64,000 bases of DNA, taken from contig NC_092568.1 in the NCBI RefSeq assembly GCF_037975245.1, forward strand, positions 39,076,631-39,140,630. Direction: 5' to 3'. The notes under the pieces were generated by a model. It ran no database searches. It saw only the letters and a list, made by a program, of their open reading frames with translations, and was not told the origin of the DNA. Each line of letters begins with the position of its first letter. Position 1 is the stretch's first letter. Shown piece after piece: positions 12,401-24,810 of this stretch. A program made the translations under genes and the position numbers. The DNA is from Apostichopus japonicus (Eukaryota > Echinodermata > Holothuroidea > Aspidochirotida > Stichopodidae).

Positions 12401-15400
12401 TTGTTTAAACTATATTAAAATTTCATATACAAAGATGGATTTATCATACCTGAGGCTACTTCATTAAACTTTCCATCACTTGTCATTGGTGTAGTATCTA
12501 TGGCAACTAGTGTGGAATACATTAGGTGAAGATATAAATATGCGAGAAAGGAGAGCCGCATGTTTAATTGCTTATGGGCCCTTGGATTTATTCATGCTTG
12601 AGAGATATGGTACGGTAGGGGATGCAAGTCTATCATGGATTGGTGAGTAAAAGGGCTATTTTTTTTTAATCCACAAAAAAAGGGTTGAAATATTTTTTAC
12701 TCACAAGAAAACAAAGGAGATGTTGGTATGTCAATTGGTGAAGTATTGAGGATATCAAGAATGCTGGTCTTGTCTCGACAGATGACATTACCTGGAGGGC
12801 AATGGACTTCACCAATGTATCCAGGTATCTAAAGGAAATCATAACAAAACAAGAAGAGTAGAAACTAGAAAGGTACTTACGGTGACTCCTAAACACCCTG
12901 GCTACAAGGTAATATTGTGTATTGGTTGCGGTTTATGTTATTGCTGAGAGTTTAATACCAAACGCTGTTTGCCAGACCAATTGAAATGATTCTTGTAGCA
13001 ATAGTTTGACTGAGCAAAATGACACTTTGTAGGAGGGATTCCATTTGACCCAAACATCCAAAATCATCAATCAATGAAAAGGTTGAGTGAATATCAGCTA
13101 CATAATTCAACAATTGGATACTTTGGATAGTCAAATGTCATATGTTTTCAATGATATTTATGAAAATTACAAGTAAAATTTTAAGAATGAGAATACTCAC
13201 AACCGAAGGTTATATATAGTCTATTCAGATTGGGGGAAAGTTTTCTTTCTACCTACCACATAATGGAATGTCTCATAGCGACCACTTTTCACAAACAAGT
13301 TAAGAATATCCACTCATATTTTAATAAATCGTTACGATAGAAGGACATTCTTGTGTCCTCTAAAATAAGAAACAATGACTATAAACTGTAGGTCTGAAAA
13401 CAACACCAAGTTCACGATGAAAGAATGTTGATGACGTCACTGTCATTTTGCAAGCAACACTTTAGCCTATGAGTAACATAGTGACTAACCAGCCGCCAGG
13501 GAGATACACAAAAGAAACAACAATGTTTACCTACATCATTGGGCGTTAAATACTTGACATATTAACAGAATATTGTACTAGTAAAGGCCCATGACTATGA
13601 TATGCTATTGGTATGTATCTTGCATTTCTGGGTAACTGCCTCCATGACTATGATATGCTATTGCTATGTATCTTGCATTTCTGGGTAACTGCCACCATGA
13701 CTATGATACGGTATTGCTATGTATCTTGCATATCTGGGTTACTGCCACCATGACTATGATATGCTATTGCTATGCATCTTGCATTTCTAGGTAACTGCCA
13801 CCATGACTATGATATGCTATTGCTATGTATCTTGCATTTCTGGGTAACTGCCACCATGACTATGATATGCTATTGGTATGCATCTTGCATTTCTGGGTAA
13901 CTGCCACCATGACTATGATATGCTATTGGTATGTATCTTGCATTTTTGGGTAACTGCCACCATGACTATGATACGGTATTGCTATGTATCTTGCATTTCT
14001 GGGTTACTGCCACCAAAACTATGATATGCTATTGGAATGTATCTTGCATTTCTGGGTAACTGCCACCATGACTATGATATGCTATTGGAATGTATCTTGC
14101 ATTTCTGGGTAACTGCCACCATGACTATAAAATGCTATTGCCATGTATCTTGCATTTCTGGGTAACTGCCTCCATGACTATGATATGCTATTGGAATGTA
14201 TCTTGTATTTCTAGGTAACTGCCTCCATGACTATGATATGCTATTGGAATGTATCTTGCATTTCTGGGTAACTGCCACCATGACTATGATATGCTATTGC
14301 TATGTATCTTGCATTTCCGGGTAACTGCCACCATGACTATGATATGCTATTGCCATGTATCTTGCATTTCTGGGTAACTGCCACCATGACTATAAAATGC
14401 TATTGCCATGTATCTTGCATTTCTGGGTAACTGCCACCATGACTATGATATGCTATTGCTATGTATCTTGTTTTTCTAGGTAACTGCCACCATGACTATG
14501 ATATGCTATTGCTATGTATCTTGCATTTCTGGGTAACTGCCACCATGACTATGATATGCTATTGCTATGTATCTTGTATTTCTAGGTAACTGCCACCATG
14601 ACTATGATATGCTATTGCTATGTATCTTGCATTTCCGGGTAACTGCCACCATGACTATGATATGCTATTGCTATGTATCTTGCATTTCTGGGTAACTGCC
14701 ACCATGACTATGATATGCTATTGCTATGTATCTTGCATTTCTGGGTAACTGCCACTTTCCCTTCTCTCCATTTAACCTCCTCCTGCCCTACACTTCCCAT
14801 ACCGTATCTGTATTTGTCATACTTACAGTCACAGGTTCACCAGGGATACATAAAATCCACTGTGAGTTGTTTACTTTGATCTCGTACTGACTGGAGTTGT
14901 TGATACATCTGGAAAGGTAACACTGACCTCTCAGCTCAGAGTGACCATTGGTCTGCGTAAACGAATATTAAGGATGGACTGTTATAACCACTAGCAGTAA
15001 CTAGGGTAAATGAATTGATACCACATATGTTAATTCACAATATACTATCATCTGAATACTCTCCATTTCAAGAAAAAGAAACAGTGATAAAATAATGATA
15101 GAAAAGGCAGTTTAACCAGAATTCTTTTTTGGTATAATTATGTAGTCTAGTTAGCTGTCAATTTCTGGAATGATGTAATGTAATTGTATATATCTTGCTG
15201 ACCGTTGTATATCACTGTGATTTACCTTTACACGCATGCAAATATGTACCCATATAATAACTCAATATTTATATTAAGTCACAAATTTTTGAAAACAAAT
15301 ATGGCAAATTGAATATAATAACTCAGTATTGGTTTTTAATGAAGAGGAACAAAATCTAAGCATTCCAGTGAAATTTAAACTCAATTTCTACCTGTAAATT

Positions 15401-18400
15401 AAATAATGTTCATAGATGAAGTTGTCCCATTTTGTCACAGCAATGAACTTGAAGCAAACAGGTGTGTAAATATCATAGATACACTTTAATAATAACCTCA
15501 GACGATATTTTTGCTTTAATTTGTTGTCACTCAATTGTTTTGACATTATTAAAAAAAGAATTATTTTAAAATTTGAAATGTACTGAAGATAAATTATATA
15601 CCCTTAAAACTCAGAGTAAGATGAATAATAATGAAGGTTTTATATATGTCATCTTCAAAGCTTGGATGCAGCTGGTGGACCATTACAGAAGAACATTAAC
15701 CCTCACCTCACCCTCCTTCAAAATACTAATTAAAAACCATATTTCACCCAAAAGAACAAAAAGTGTAATATCTCACCGTCGGCAAGAGGTTAGATAAGTA
15801 ACACATGGAGGTAGCGTTGGTTTCCTTTGTTGTATTTACTGCTCCACACCATTTCTGGGGTACAAAAATATTATACTGAAAGGTGAAAAATGAAATTACA
15901 GGCAGGTTCAAAATATACTGTATTAGCTCCAACATTCCTTGTCTCTGCCACTGAGATATATACCTAATACCGTCACTTCTAATTCAAAGTGCCACCATCA
16001 CTTTATCAAATTGTCATATCAAGAGAGATGACTTCAACTTCATCTATTGTACAGCAGGGTATGTGATGGTATATATGGTATATCAAGATACTGTTTTAGC
16101 TCCAACATTCCTTGTCTCTGCCACTGAGAAAATACCTAATATCGTCACTTCTAATTCAAAGTGCCACCATCACTTTATCAAATTGTCATATCAAGAGAGA
16201 TGAGTTCAACTTCATCTTTTGCACAGAAGGTTATGTGATGGTATATATGGTATATCACTACCCTGACTCATAAAATTACTTGTGAACATTTGTAGCATTA
16301 TTTAAATGCTTTAAAGTTTACAGACTGTATTAACTGCCATGACACCTCCTTCCTCTCCAGACATTTCTACGAGAGACAAAATGCCCTCTTTTGCACGAAT
16401 TAAGGGGTTAATCAACGGTCTAGCGTGCGTTACTCACAGGATTAATGCACGATTGGGGGATAATGCAAGCGATGCACGAGGGCGGAGTGTAGCAGAGCCC
16501 GAGTGCATCCAGCGATAGCATTAACACCCGGAGTGCATTAATCATGTGAGTAACGCACGCTAGACCGTTCATTAACCCCGTTCATTCATACACTACCATT
16601 TGTGTGGGAGAAAAATCATAAAACAAAACATTTTTGGTTACATATAACCAAAGATTTATTAAAGTGATGCCCCGTAATTTTACCGTGCATTACTCACAGG
16701 ATTAACCACGGTCAGCTGACCTGAATGGACCAATAGGATTTAGGAATCTTTACTAAGTATGAATGAATAAAAAATAAACCTCAAGTGAGCTTAAAGTAGT
16801 AATACTACTTCTTATACTATGGAAAACAAAGTGTTTGTTTAATACCTGTGATTTGAATATGCTGCACCCACCCAGGTACTCATCTGAAGTGCAGGTGGCA
16901 ATGTCTTCGTGGAGGTAATGGCAACCCGAGTTACTGATGGCAACAAAAATAAAAATATATCAGCCATCCAAATGAAATGCTACCACTCTTTCTATTATAT
17001 CACCTAGCTGGAACTTTTGAGCAAGACATTATTTCCTCTCATCAATTGTTTACTTGGCAGAAAAACAGAACAGAACCATTTAAGGTCACTTTTATAATTT
17101 TTTTGCTTTTAAAACTTGTCTTTGCTACTGAATGTCTATTAGACACAAGGAGAACATTCACCACAGACATATTTACAGAAGTTTACAGAACCCAACAAAA
17201 AAATACATTTCATTTTTACAAACCTAGTATTCATGGAAAGAAAGACAAGACAAATGTTATCATAAAGATTTAGTGTTGTATTTGCATGAAGACCTCAAAC
17301 CAAAGTACAGAGAGGCATCTAGTCTACAACCACTTCATTATACTCTTACAAATGTAAATAAATGTGAAAAATACAAGCAAAGAAATCAGCCATTTTACAA
17401 GATCAGTGGTTCCCACCTTTTTGCAACACAACTCACCTAAACCCTCCCTAACCACTCTGACCCAGCTACCTCCCTATGTCACATCTACATAAAAGGGTTA
17501 AGAACGGTTAGATAACATATCACAGAGGCTTAAACCAATAAGTCTACCTGAAGTTTCTACAATAACTGCAAGCAGTAATGCCATTTAACCCAAAATTGAC
17601 TAATTTCCCTACCTCCCCCCCCACACCCATCCCCTTAACAGGGTAATTTATCTATAGGTTGGGAACCACTGTGCTATTTCAACAATCAATTAACAATTGT
17701 ACCTGCTATTACAAAAGTATTCTGAATCTTGCAGACAATAATCAGAATTTGCAAATTCACATCCTTGACCTTTGCCCCAGGGATATTCGTCGGAATATTC
17801 ATAGTTGACTTTGTACCATCCAGAGTCTTCAAAAACAGAGAGGGTGATTTCATCAAGAAATGTAAGGTGTGGCTGTAGATAGATCAAACGAGAACTCATT
17901 AAAATGGACCTAGTATCGTATACCACTAATTAGTCACTTAAAGTTGAACGAATCTTTATGACGTTGTGTCATTATCCGCAGTGACAAAATAACATTCTTA
18001 GACTTTGTAATATTATAGACCAGACAGCCAGCAGGATACCGTAAGTGTTCCCTTGGCATATAAGTTTATACCAGGGGCATGGCCAGTATGTAGCACTGTA
18101 GGCCCGGGCCTACACTTTTTTTGGCCAAGTTATCTTTTTTTTAAAACACCCATAATTCAAATCCATAAGCTTGCTGGACGAGTTTAAGAGTCTAGACAGG
18201 AAAAACTATTGAAATGAACGTAGCAAGAATATGGCTAAATTAGGTGACCTATTCCTCTGTCATATAGACTGTCATTTCTATCGTGTGCCGTTTCATTTAA
18301 CACTCTACCCGCCGAAAAAGACTAGGCTCCGATCTTGTCAGTTTTTTAACATCTAGTTAAGAACCCATTTATGCAGATAATATTTCAGTTGAGAAACATT

Positions 18401-21400
18401 CCACAATCAGATAAGCCTATTGTTGATTAACAGACTTTATAGAGCTCCAGCACTTTGTTGCCTGTTGTTGTCACGATCGGCGTTCCAAGTTCCAAAACAG
18501 CCTTTTCAATAAACATTTACTACAGTAGCTACAGTTGTATCAAAGACAATTACTGGCTATAGTTGTATCAAAAACATTTCTGGCCTATCTTTGTATCTAC
18601 AAGTATCTCAGAAGTTGAAAAGTAAGACTACTCTGTACATGTACCTTGCTAAATTTAAATACATTATGTAGTATTGAATTACGTACTATTTTAACTTGTT
18701 TGTTTTTGGGATTAAAGTGATATTGAATGAGGTGTCTCAAGTTAGCAAGAGGCCAGGGAACCAGAATGAACACTCTGGAGAGGGCCATTTCTGGCCATCT
18801 GGGGGGTTTGTAAAACCAAAAATTTTCTTACACGCTCCGCGCTTACCGATGGTGTCGCTCCGCTCAGATAGTCATGCCTACGACATTCGAAATCCTGACT
18901 ACGCAACCGTATGTTGTGTATGGAATCACCTGATTGATAGAGCAACTGAGGAAAATGTGTCCTGAAGTAAAGTACCATAACATCACACCAGATAACTTGA
19001 TCATTACAGAGGTACTACACTTCTGAATGTTGATGACAGATAACGGTCATTAGTGGAAATGGGAAATCCCCGTCAGCCACTCAAAAGAGGAAGGGTCAGT
19101 AAGTGACACCACTGCAAAGCCATTCATCATAGAAATAATTGCGTTTGTAAGCGTACATGGGTTCCAGAATTTGACCTCTGTTGACTTCAAATGACCTTCC
19201 ATCATCGGCATCATATTTGGGCAAATATTTGGACAACTATCTGTCATTTAATGTACTTGTTGTAATAACAAGCACTACTAAGGGCAACTGTAATGATTTT
19301 TTTTTGTCAAGTAAATCCTTGAGGTCTTCAATATTGAGAATTCAGAGCAGTTTAAGATATTGTGCAGTAATTCCTGATTACACTTACTTACTTGTAGACC
19401 GTTGACCTCAAATGACCTTGGACTTTCACGAAAAACCCCATAGATTGTCTACTTAACGGCAAGCTACACACCAACTTTTAGCTTCCTGCAAAGTTTTCAT
19501 TTTGAGATACTGTGTGAACAATGTTTTTAGAGTTTGACCTGTGCTGACCTCAATTGACCTGACCAATACCAACAACAATTCCAAACCAGTTCTTCTTAAG
19601 GGGAACCTACTCACCAAATATGAGATGTACCCCAGTTATCCTTCTGAAGTTAAGTGTTTACGAACAAGTGTCACATTCACACACACACCATCACCATCGC
19701 ATATCGATTCATTCTGCCTTAGGCAATGAATAAAAAAGTTGTTTTCTAAAATATCTGAAATCTAATCTAGACACCATTTGTCCTTGATACACAGTGAAAC
19801 AGCATAAAATAAAAAAAATATGCAAACTATTTCTTAGTTGGATTCTTGATATGATATCTACCTCGGATAAGACAGGAGCCATCAGTGACCCAAGCATCAC
19901 TTGACTTTCCCAATGTGATGACGAGCTGCCTCCATTCTGAACCAAGGAGAATATCAAAGCAACAGTTAGTAACACATTCTTGAATGACTATTTATCATTG
20001 ATATATTCAAAGATCAATTATTCACATTTTAAAATTTACATACATATGATCAATTTTAATACTGATTCTCATTTTGTAAAAACAGAAACAGCCTACAAAA
20101 TGAAACGACATGTTTGATATGAGAACAACCAGAACTACAAAAATAATGCACTCAACCAAAAGAAAGAGAATACGTATAAGCATTTATGGTACATGACACT
20201 ACAGCAGTGTAGACAGTCATTCTTCAGTAGCAGACTTCACAATTTCAGGTGCACGATATTTCTCATGGTTGGATGAAACACCTGAACAATTAATTTTTCT
20301 CAATTTGAAATGAGAATTAGTACAGACTTAATGTTTAGTGTATATATCACTTAATTACCTGACAAGCAGTGTTTCCATCAAATAAATGTGTTGATCTCGA
20401 TCCCCTCTCACCCATCGCCTCTGCTATATCATACCTACCATCCACCAACATTGAGCAGCTCTAATAGCCCTTCACCTCCACCCCCCATCCCCCTCCTACA
20501 CCCTTTGAACCTCCAACAGTACATTCTTTCCTCTTCTTTTAACTTTATTCTCTACACTGAATGTGTTCTGGTTATGACTTGTAAAGGTTCTTCAATTTGG
20601 AATTATTCTGGTAAATATTACTACTGAACCCAACACCAAAGAATGAAATCCTAGGTATGATCAGAACTTAAAAGGCTTGATCATGAAATTCCACCTGCCA
20701 GTACAAAAACTGATATGTTGCAAAATATCAATGATTCTTTTCAACCCATCTTTCCCCCTTGTCCCCAAACCCTCACTTAAAGCAAAAAGAACTTACTTTA
20801 TTCTCCAAAGGCACACCGATACTATCATCTGTACAATTCCACTGTTTTTGTGCAGCTAATGAAACGGCTGGAGTGTGGAGCCTAATCTGTCCTGCTGCAT
20901 CTTCGTAGACAATGTCTCCTCTGTCCTCACAGTGGAGACCTTCCTCTGGAGATGAATTGCAAAGCATTAAAAACATACATCAATGCTTGCAGATGAATGG
21001 CAAAGCACTAAAAACATACATCAATGCTTGCAGATAAATTACAAAGCGGTTAAACATACATCAATGCTTGCAGATGAATTGCAAAGCAGTTACAACATAC
21101 TTCAATGCATGCAGATGAATTGCAAAGCAGTTAAAACATACTTCAGTGCTTGATGAAGAATTGCAAAGCAATAAAAACATACATCACTGCTTGCAGATGA
21201 ATTGCAAAGCAGTTAAAACATATATCAATACTTGCAGATGAATTGCAAAACAGCTAAAACATATTTCAATGCTTGTCAATGAATTGCAAAGCAGTGAAAA
21301 CATACATCAATGCTTGCAGATGAACTGCAAAGCTGTTAAAACATACATCAATGCTTGCAGATGAATTGCAAAGCAGTTAAAGCATACATCAATGCTTGCA

Positions 21401-24400
21401 TATGACTCTGAAAGCAGTTTAAACATACATCAATGCTTGCAGATGAACTGCGAAAGCACTTATACATTAAAACTTGTTTTATTTACTGATCAGTAAGTAT
21501 TAACTCTCTTGTTTCAAATAATGTAATTTTTAAACCAAATTCAAGTTTGACAGGCCAACCACTGATCATAACCATTTAGAAACAACCGAGTGTGTGTGAC
21601 CTCTCTTTTACCATGTATAGTATTAAACATGTTTAGATATGTGAAGAATGACTTTGTGAAACTGAACTCATCACTTAGGTTTATCATTACTACTTAGGTA
21701 ATACTTAAGTACTAGGTAATATTTATAATATAATATTAATAATATAATATTAATTATAGTATAATAATAATACTATTAATAACATTAATAATGAGGTACT
21801 AATTATAACTTAGGTAAATAATAGAAGAGCTATTTAGGTCCTTCCACAATACCAGTTATGGACTGAACTAATTAGCCATAAAAAGCAGTGACCTATTTGC
21901 CATAAGTGAGTCACCTGCCTGATTTTGTACTAATTCAAATTGGGACTCAACATAGAAGCATGTTCTCCAAACAGTCTGCCTAATCAAATTCACTATTTTT
22001 TAATTACTGAATTATATCCTATATTTTCTCCATAATTGGTTGGATTTTTGAAGCATAATCTACACCCCCCCCCCCTAAGTTTTAACTTCAATTTTATCTC
22101 GGAAAAAATGATTCATATCCTACAAGTCTCCCTAATTTCTTTGGACCTTTAAAGCATATTTTCCCCATCCTCCCCTGCTAAGTTTAACTTGCTTTTTTGT
22201 CTTTCTATCATGAGGTACACTGCACAAGAAATTGCGGTGGAATTATACATAACCAAGTAACAATAAGTAGAGCAGGCTGTCTTTATTCTATAATAACGGG
22301 AAATATTTGGTCAAAACTTACCACAGACTGAGCAAACTTGAAATGTATCAAACAATCTTTGTGAAAACCCAAGAATATGGAATATCTCATGGAGTGCCAC
22401 CTAACAAGAGAATAGAAGGAATTTATGTCAATCTGTGAGGGCGCAAGACATCAAAAACATGTATAAATACACAGAAACCACACAAAATTAGACCAGCCTT
22501 CTGTATACGATGGCCCAGTTCACCCAACTGGCCAAGAATTACTCCTTAAAGTGAAATCACACATATAAAAGAATGAATCATTCATTTCTACTCTGACGTT
22601 AACTCAACCAGAGACTTTTGCACAGTATGCAGTAGTATCTGTAACATGTATGCAAAACTTAAATCAGCAATTGTGAAAAATAAATTTGAATATGTTTTAT
22701 TTTCATTAGATGCAAGAAACCTCAGATAAAGTCCACCTTGCATGTGTAAGTTTCAAAGAAACATAACATTAAACCCATACCTATATACCACACGTATAGC
22801 ATATGCACCTAACCTAGTCTACTTTTCATATGCGAATAGCGGCTGACTTATTTTCATTAATTGTTGACGATTCCCCTTGGCAACTATGAAGAAAATACTT
22901 CACATAGTTCAAAAGCAAACTAGCTGCTTCCGACAACAAGAAATACCACTCACCAAAGTAAATTCCTTCTCATCATATACATCTTCTTTCAAATAATTTG
23001 GACAGAAGTTCACCAGTCCAGCGATTGGTCGATTAAACTGATCCAATTTACAACTGGCAGCGTAGGCAAAAATTTGCTGAAATAGAAATCAGGATCATGT
23101 AGTCAGGATCATCAGATCATACAAATTTGTGGATCAAACAAATTTCATATAAATTTAATACAGACTTCTCCACTTCTCCATCATTCAAAACTACAAAAGG
23201 AAGTTGATTCACTTGTCCTATTATATTCCTGGAATAGCTTGACTTAGGAGATACAACTGTACACAAGTTCAAAAAATACCTAATATTATTGATATTAAAT
23301 CCAAATATTAATATGCAAGAGGAAGCAGAAACGACCTACTTTGCTATTACAGGCAACTGTGTGCTCTGCTTTAAGGTAGAGAACAATATCTGTGTCAGCC
23401 AAACCAACACCATTTGGAAAAACGACCTCAGATGGCTCTGAGCCAGTTTCTGTCCAGAGTGATAAACCCTCTAAATGATCATCAGGTATCTGGCCAAGAA
23501 AAGAAAAGAAAGGGTAACATGAGACAAAGAACAAAGAGAACTTTAGGTAAGGAAAGGAAAAAAGGGGAACAAAAAGAGTCTGTAGGAATGAAAGTGATGA
23601 ATGTGACAGTGTTAAATATGATAGAGTTTTGCATTTACTACTTTAGATAAGCATGTTATAAATTAGTTTTGAAAAGCGCCTGATATCACAAAAATACAAA
23701 TGCTTCAAAATTGTCATAAAATGGTCTTGTTTGAGTGTCACAGAAAACTGTGAGATTGTGATTTCTCCTTCATACTAACAATAAACCCATCCAAACATTT
23801 CTCACCATTTTTATGAGAAACAAATTAAAATTTTAATTTGCCCAAAGTTTAAAAAAAAAAAAACCAGGTTTTTGAGAAAAATATTAATATTCATATGAAC
23901 AGCAGGAAGATTGACCATGAAATATTATGAACAAATAGTTACCATAAATCCATCCAAACATTCTTCCCCAGTGTAGGCAAAGGAAGTAGCAGCACATTTG
24001 TTCATGTTGACACCGTATAAGAACTGACGGGAACAGGCAGTAGCAGACCTGGACAAAATCAGCGGGCCCTGAACTGGGTACACTACAAAATAGATGATTA
24101 AAAAAACAATTTAGGGGAGAAATGCATCTACTTTACACAGAGATTTAGGTGATTTTGACACTTTTAGTGGTAAGAATAACAGTTCGCAACTTTAGGTGCT
24201 TAGTATATTGCAAATGTGAATATAAAGCACCCATAAGAAGCTTAAACAAATCTTGGACCACATATATATTTCACCTATGTTGCAATAATGGAATATCTTG
24301 AAAAACAACAAAAGGAATGCATGCATCAAAATTATCTCTAAATTGACTATTAAATGCTGAGTCTAAAACTCTTCAAATACAATATTTTCTGGTTAAATGC

Positions 24401-24810
24401 GATGAACGAAACTCAGAGCTCTCTCTTTTGAAGATTAAGATGTATAGCCTACCTTTAAATATTTTTGCAATGATGGTGGTAGCTGCTCCCACAACATTGT
24501 GGATTTTTTCAATCACTTCTGATTCCATCGGTGGATCAAGATTTCCGATGACATTCTTGATTCTGATTGGTTGGTAGACATGGTCTGCTGATCGTTTCTC
24601 TCTGGAGGGTGGATGTCTGTAGTTGAGGGTAGTGGTACTCTGAGAAGTCAGTTGGATATCGTCAAAGATGCATTTGTATTGATATTTATCAATTGTTGGA
24701 GTAGTGCCATTGAGCTTAGACTCTTTCTCTGGAGACACTGGGATAGCAACTGTGATCATAAACATGGCAACACAGCAAAACAGCAGCTTGTAGTTTGGCC
24801 ATTGCAACAT
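9424..24810 (-). CDS. Leishmanolysin-like zinc metalloprotease (peptidase family M8), C-terminally membrane-anchored; 17 coding exons
   Basis: Predicted 784 aa extracellular zinc endopeptidase of the GP63/invadolysin family. Coding exons, in transcript order: 24810-24453, 24082-23943, 23489-23340, 23076-22954, 22400-22322, 20945-20797, 19936-19862, 17872-17703, 16933-16846, 15875-15777, 14952-14827, 12828-12705, 12506-12450, 12267-12138, 11441-11365, 10283-10193, 9742-9424. Every junction has AG/GT and continuous phase. The ATG at 24810 opens a hydrophobic signal peptide (residues 1-24). A propeptide Cys (YKCIFDD, C47) may be the cysteine switch, and REKR (70-73) is a furin-like site. HEIFH (261-265) with GFS, the distal ligand HWE (H341) and a following Met (352) form the M8 zinc site. 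Cys-rich segments follow (WGKGQGCEFA, WCGAVN, GQCYLSRC, IGEVHCPPGN), then a stalk of unassigned fold and one hydrophobic span (~712-737). The cytoplasmic tail is ~47 residues. Introns are full of repeats. The nearest relatives should be LMLN-type proteins, but the membrane anchor differs from GPI-anchored members. Confidence 0.9.
10985..11045 (-). repeat. tRNA-derived SINE-like fragment (tRNA-Thr-like A-box half)
   Basis: On the minus strand, GGATAGCTGAGTAGGTAGAG matches a tRNA A box and D arm. It is followed by an anticodon arm with TTGTAACCCAGAG (anticodon position TGT). A proper B box/T arm is missing (GGTCACTTTTTC instead), so this is a SINE or tRNA relic and not a working tRNA. It lies in an intron of the protease gene. 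Confidence 0.6.
11115..11144. repeat. Perfect 12-bp inverted repeat (hairpin)
   Basis: ATGTAACCGGGG (11115-11126) and its exact reverse complement (11133-11144) flank a 6-base loop. It sits next to the SINE-like fragment, in an intron. It is probably part of a repeat; no function is implied. Confidence 0.75.
13590..14756. repeat. 53-bp satellite array, about 22 copies, intronic
   Basis: The unit starts CCATGACTATGATATGCTAT and continues TGCTATGTATCTTGCATTTC, TGGGTAACTGCCA. The period is 53 bp (unit starts at 13591, 13644 and so on) and copies differ by a few substitutions. It fills much of the protease intron between exons 14952-14827 and 12828-12705 and stops only about 70 bp from the donor at 14826. 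Confidence 0.95.
15914..16256. repeat. Two-copy tandem duplication, ~173 bp unit
   Basis: TTAGCTCCAACATTCCTTGT at 15923 recurs at 16096. Both copies run through CACTTTATCAAATTGTCATA to GTGATGGTATATATGG with few differences. The array begins about 40 bp upstream (in transcript sense) of the protease exon 15875-15777. Confidence 0.9.
16403..16579. mobile_element. Fold-back (MITE-like) element with ~46-bp inverted arms
   Basis: The left arm (from about 16403) reads GGGGTTAATCAACGGTCTAG then CGTGCGTTACTCACAGGATT. The right arm, ending near 16579, is its near-perfect reverse complement (CGTGAGTAACGCACGCTAG-type sequence, with 2-3 mismatches). About 85 bp of GC-richer DNA lies between. A partial relative (GCATTACTCACAGGATTAA) occurs at 16684-16702. 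No coding capacity. It sits in a protease intron. Confidence 0.8.
18072..18906. mobile_element. Probable non-autonomous DNA element with a dispersed internal module
   Basis: The left side starts CAGGGGCATGGCCAGTATG. The right side, reverse-complemented, reads GGTTGCGTAGTCAGGATTTC, a weak inverted match. An internal block (18780-18890: GGCCATCTGGGGGGTTTG, AAAATTTTCTTACACGCTCC, CCGATGGTGTCGCTCCGCT) recurs at 63416-63505 in another element. No target duplication could be confirmed and the boundaries are estimates. Confidence 0.5.
19150..19735. repeat. Interspersed repeat with TTGACCT-type degenerate motifs
   Basis: GACCTC(T/A)GTTGAC(T/C)TCAAATGACCT-like strings recur near 19171, 19400 and 19535. 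They are followed by an ACCAACTTTTAGCTTCCTGC stretch and a CA-rich end with ACACACACACCATCACC. The arrangement looks like an ancient interspersed repeat in a protease intron. Family not recognised. Confidence 0.45.
20951..21460. repeat. 41-bp tandem array, about 12 copies, abutting a splice acceptor
   Basis: The unit GATGAATTGCAAAGCAGTTA continues AAACATACATCAATGCTTGCA and repeats with substitutions. On the minus strand the first unit forms the pyrimidine-containing acceptor of the protease exon 20945-20797 (TTCATCTCCAG). The other copies carry the related TTCATCTGCAAG. Confidence 0.92.
21715..21800. repeat. AT-only low-complexity tract
   Basis: A run of TAATATAATATTAATAATA-type sequence with almost no G or C. 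It lies in a protease intron and nothing else is seen in it. Confidence 0.8.

Noticed and set aside
13590..14756. CRISPR-like regular array
   Set aside because: The whole 53-bp unit repeats, with no unique spacers; it is an intronic satellite in a eukaryotic gene.
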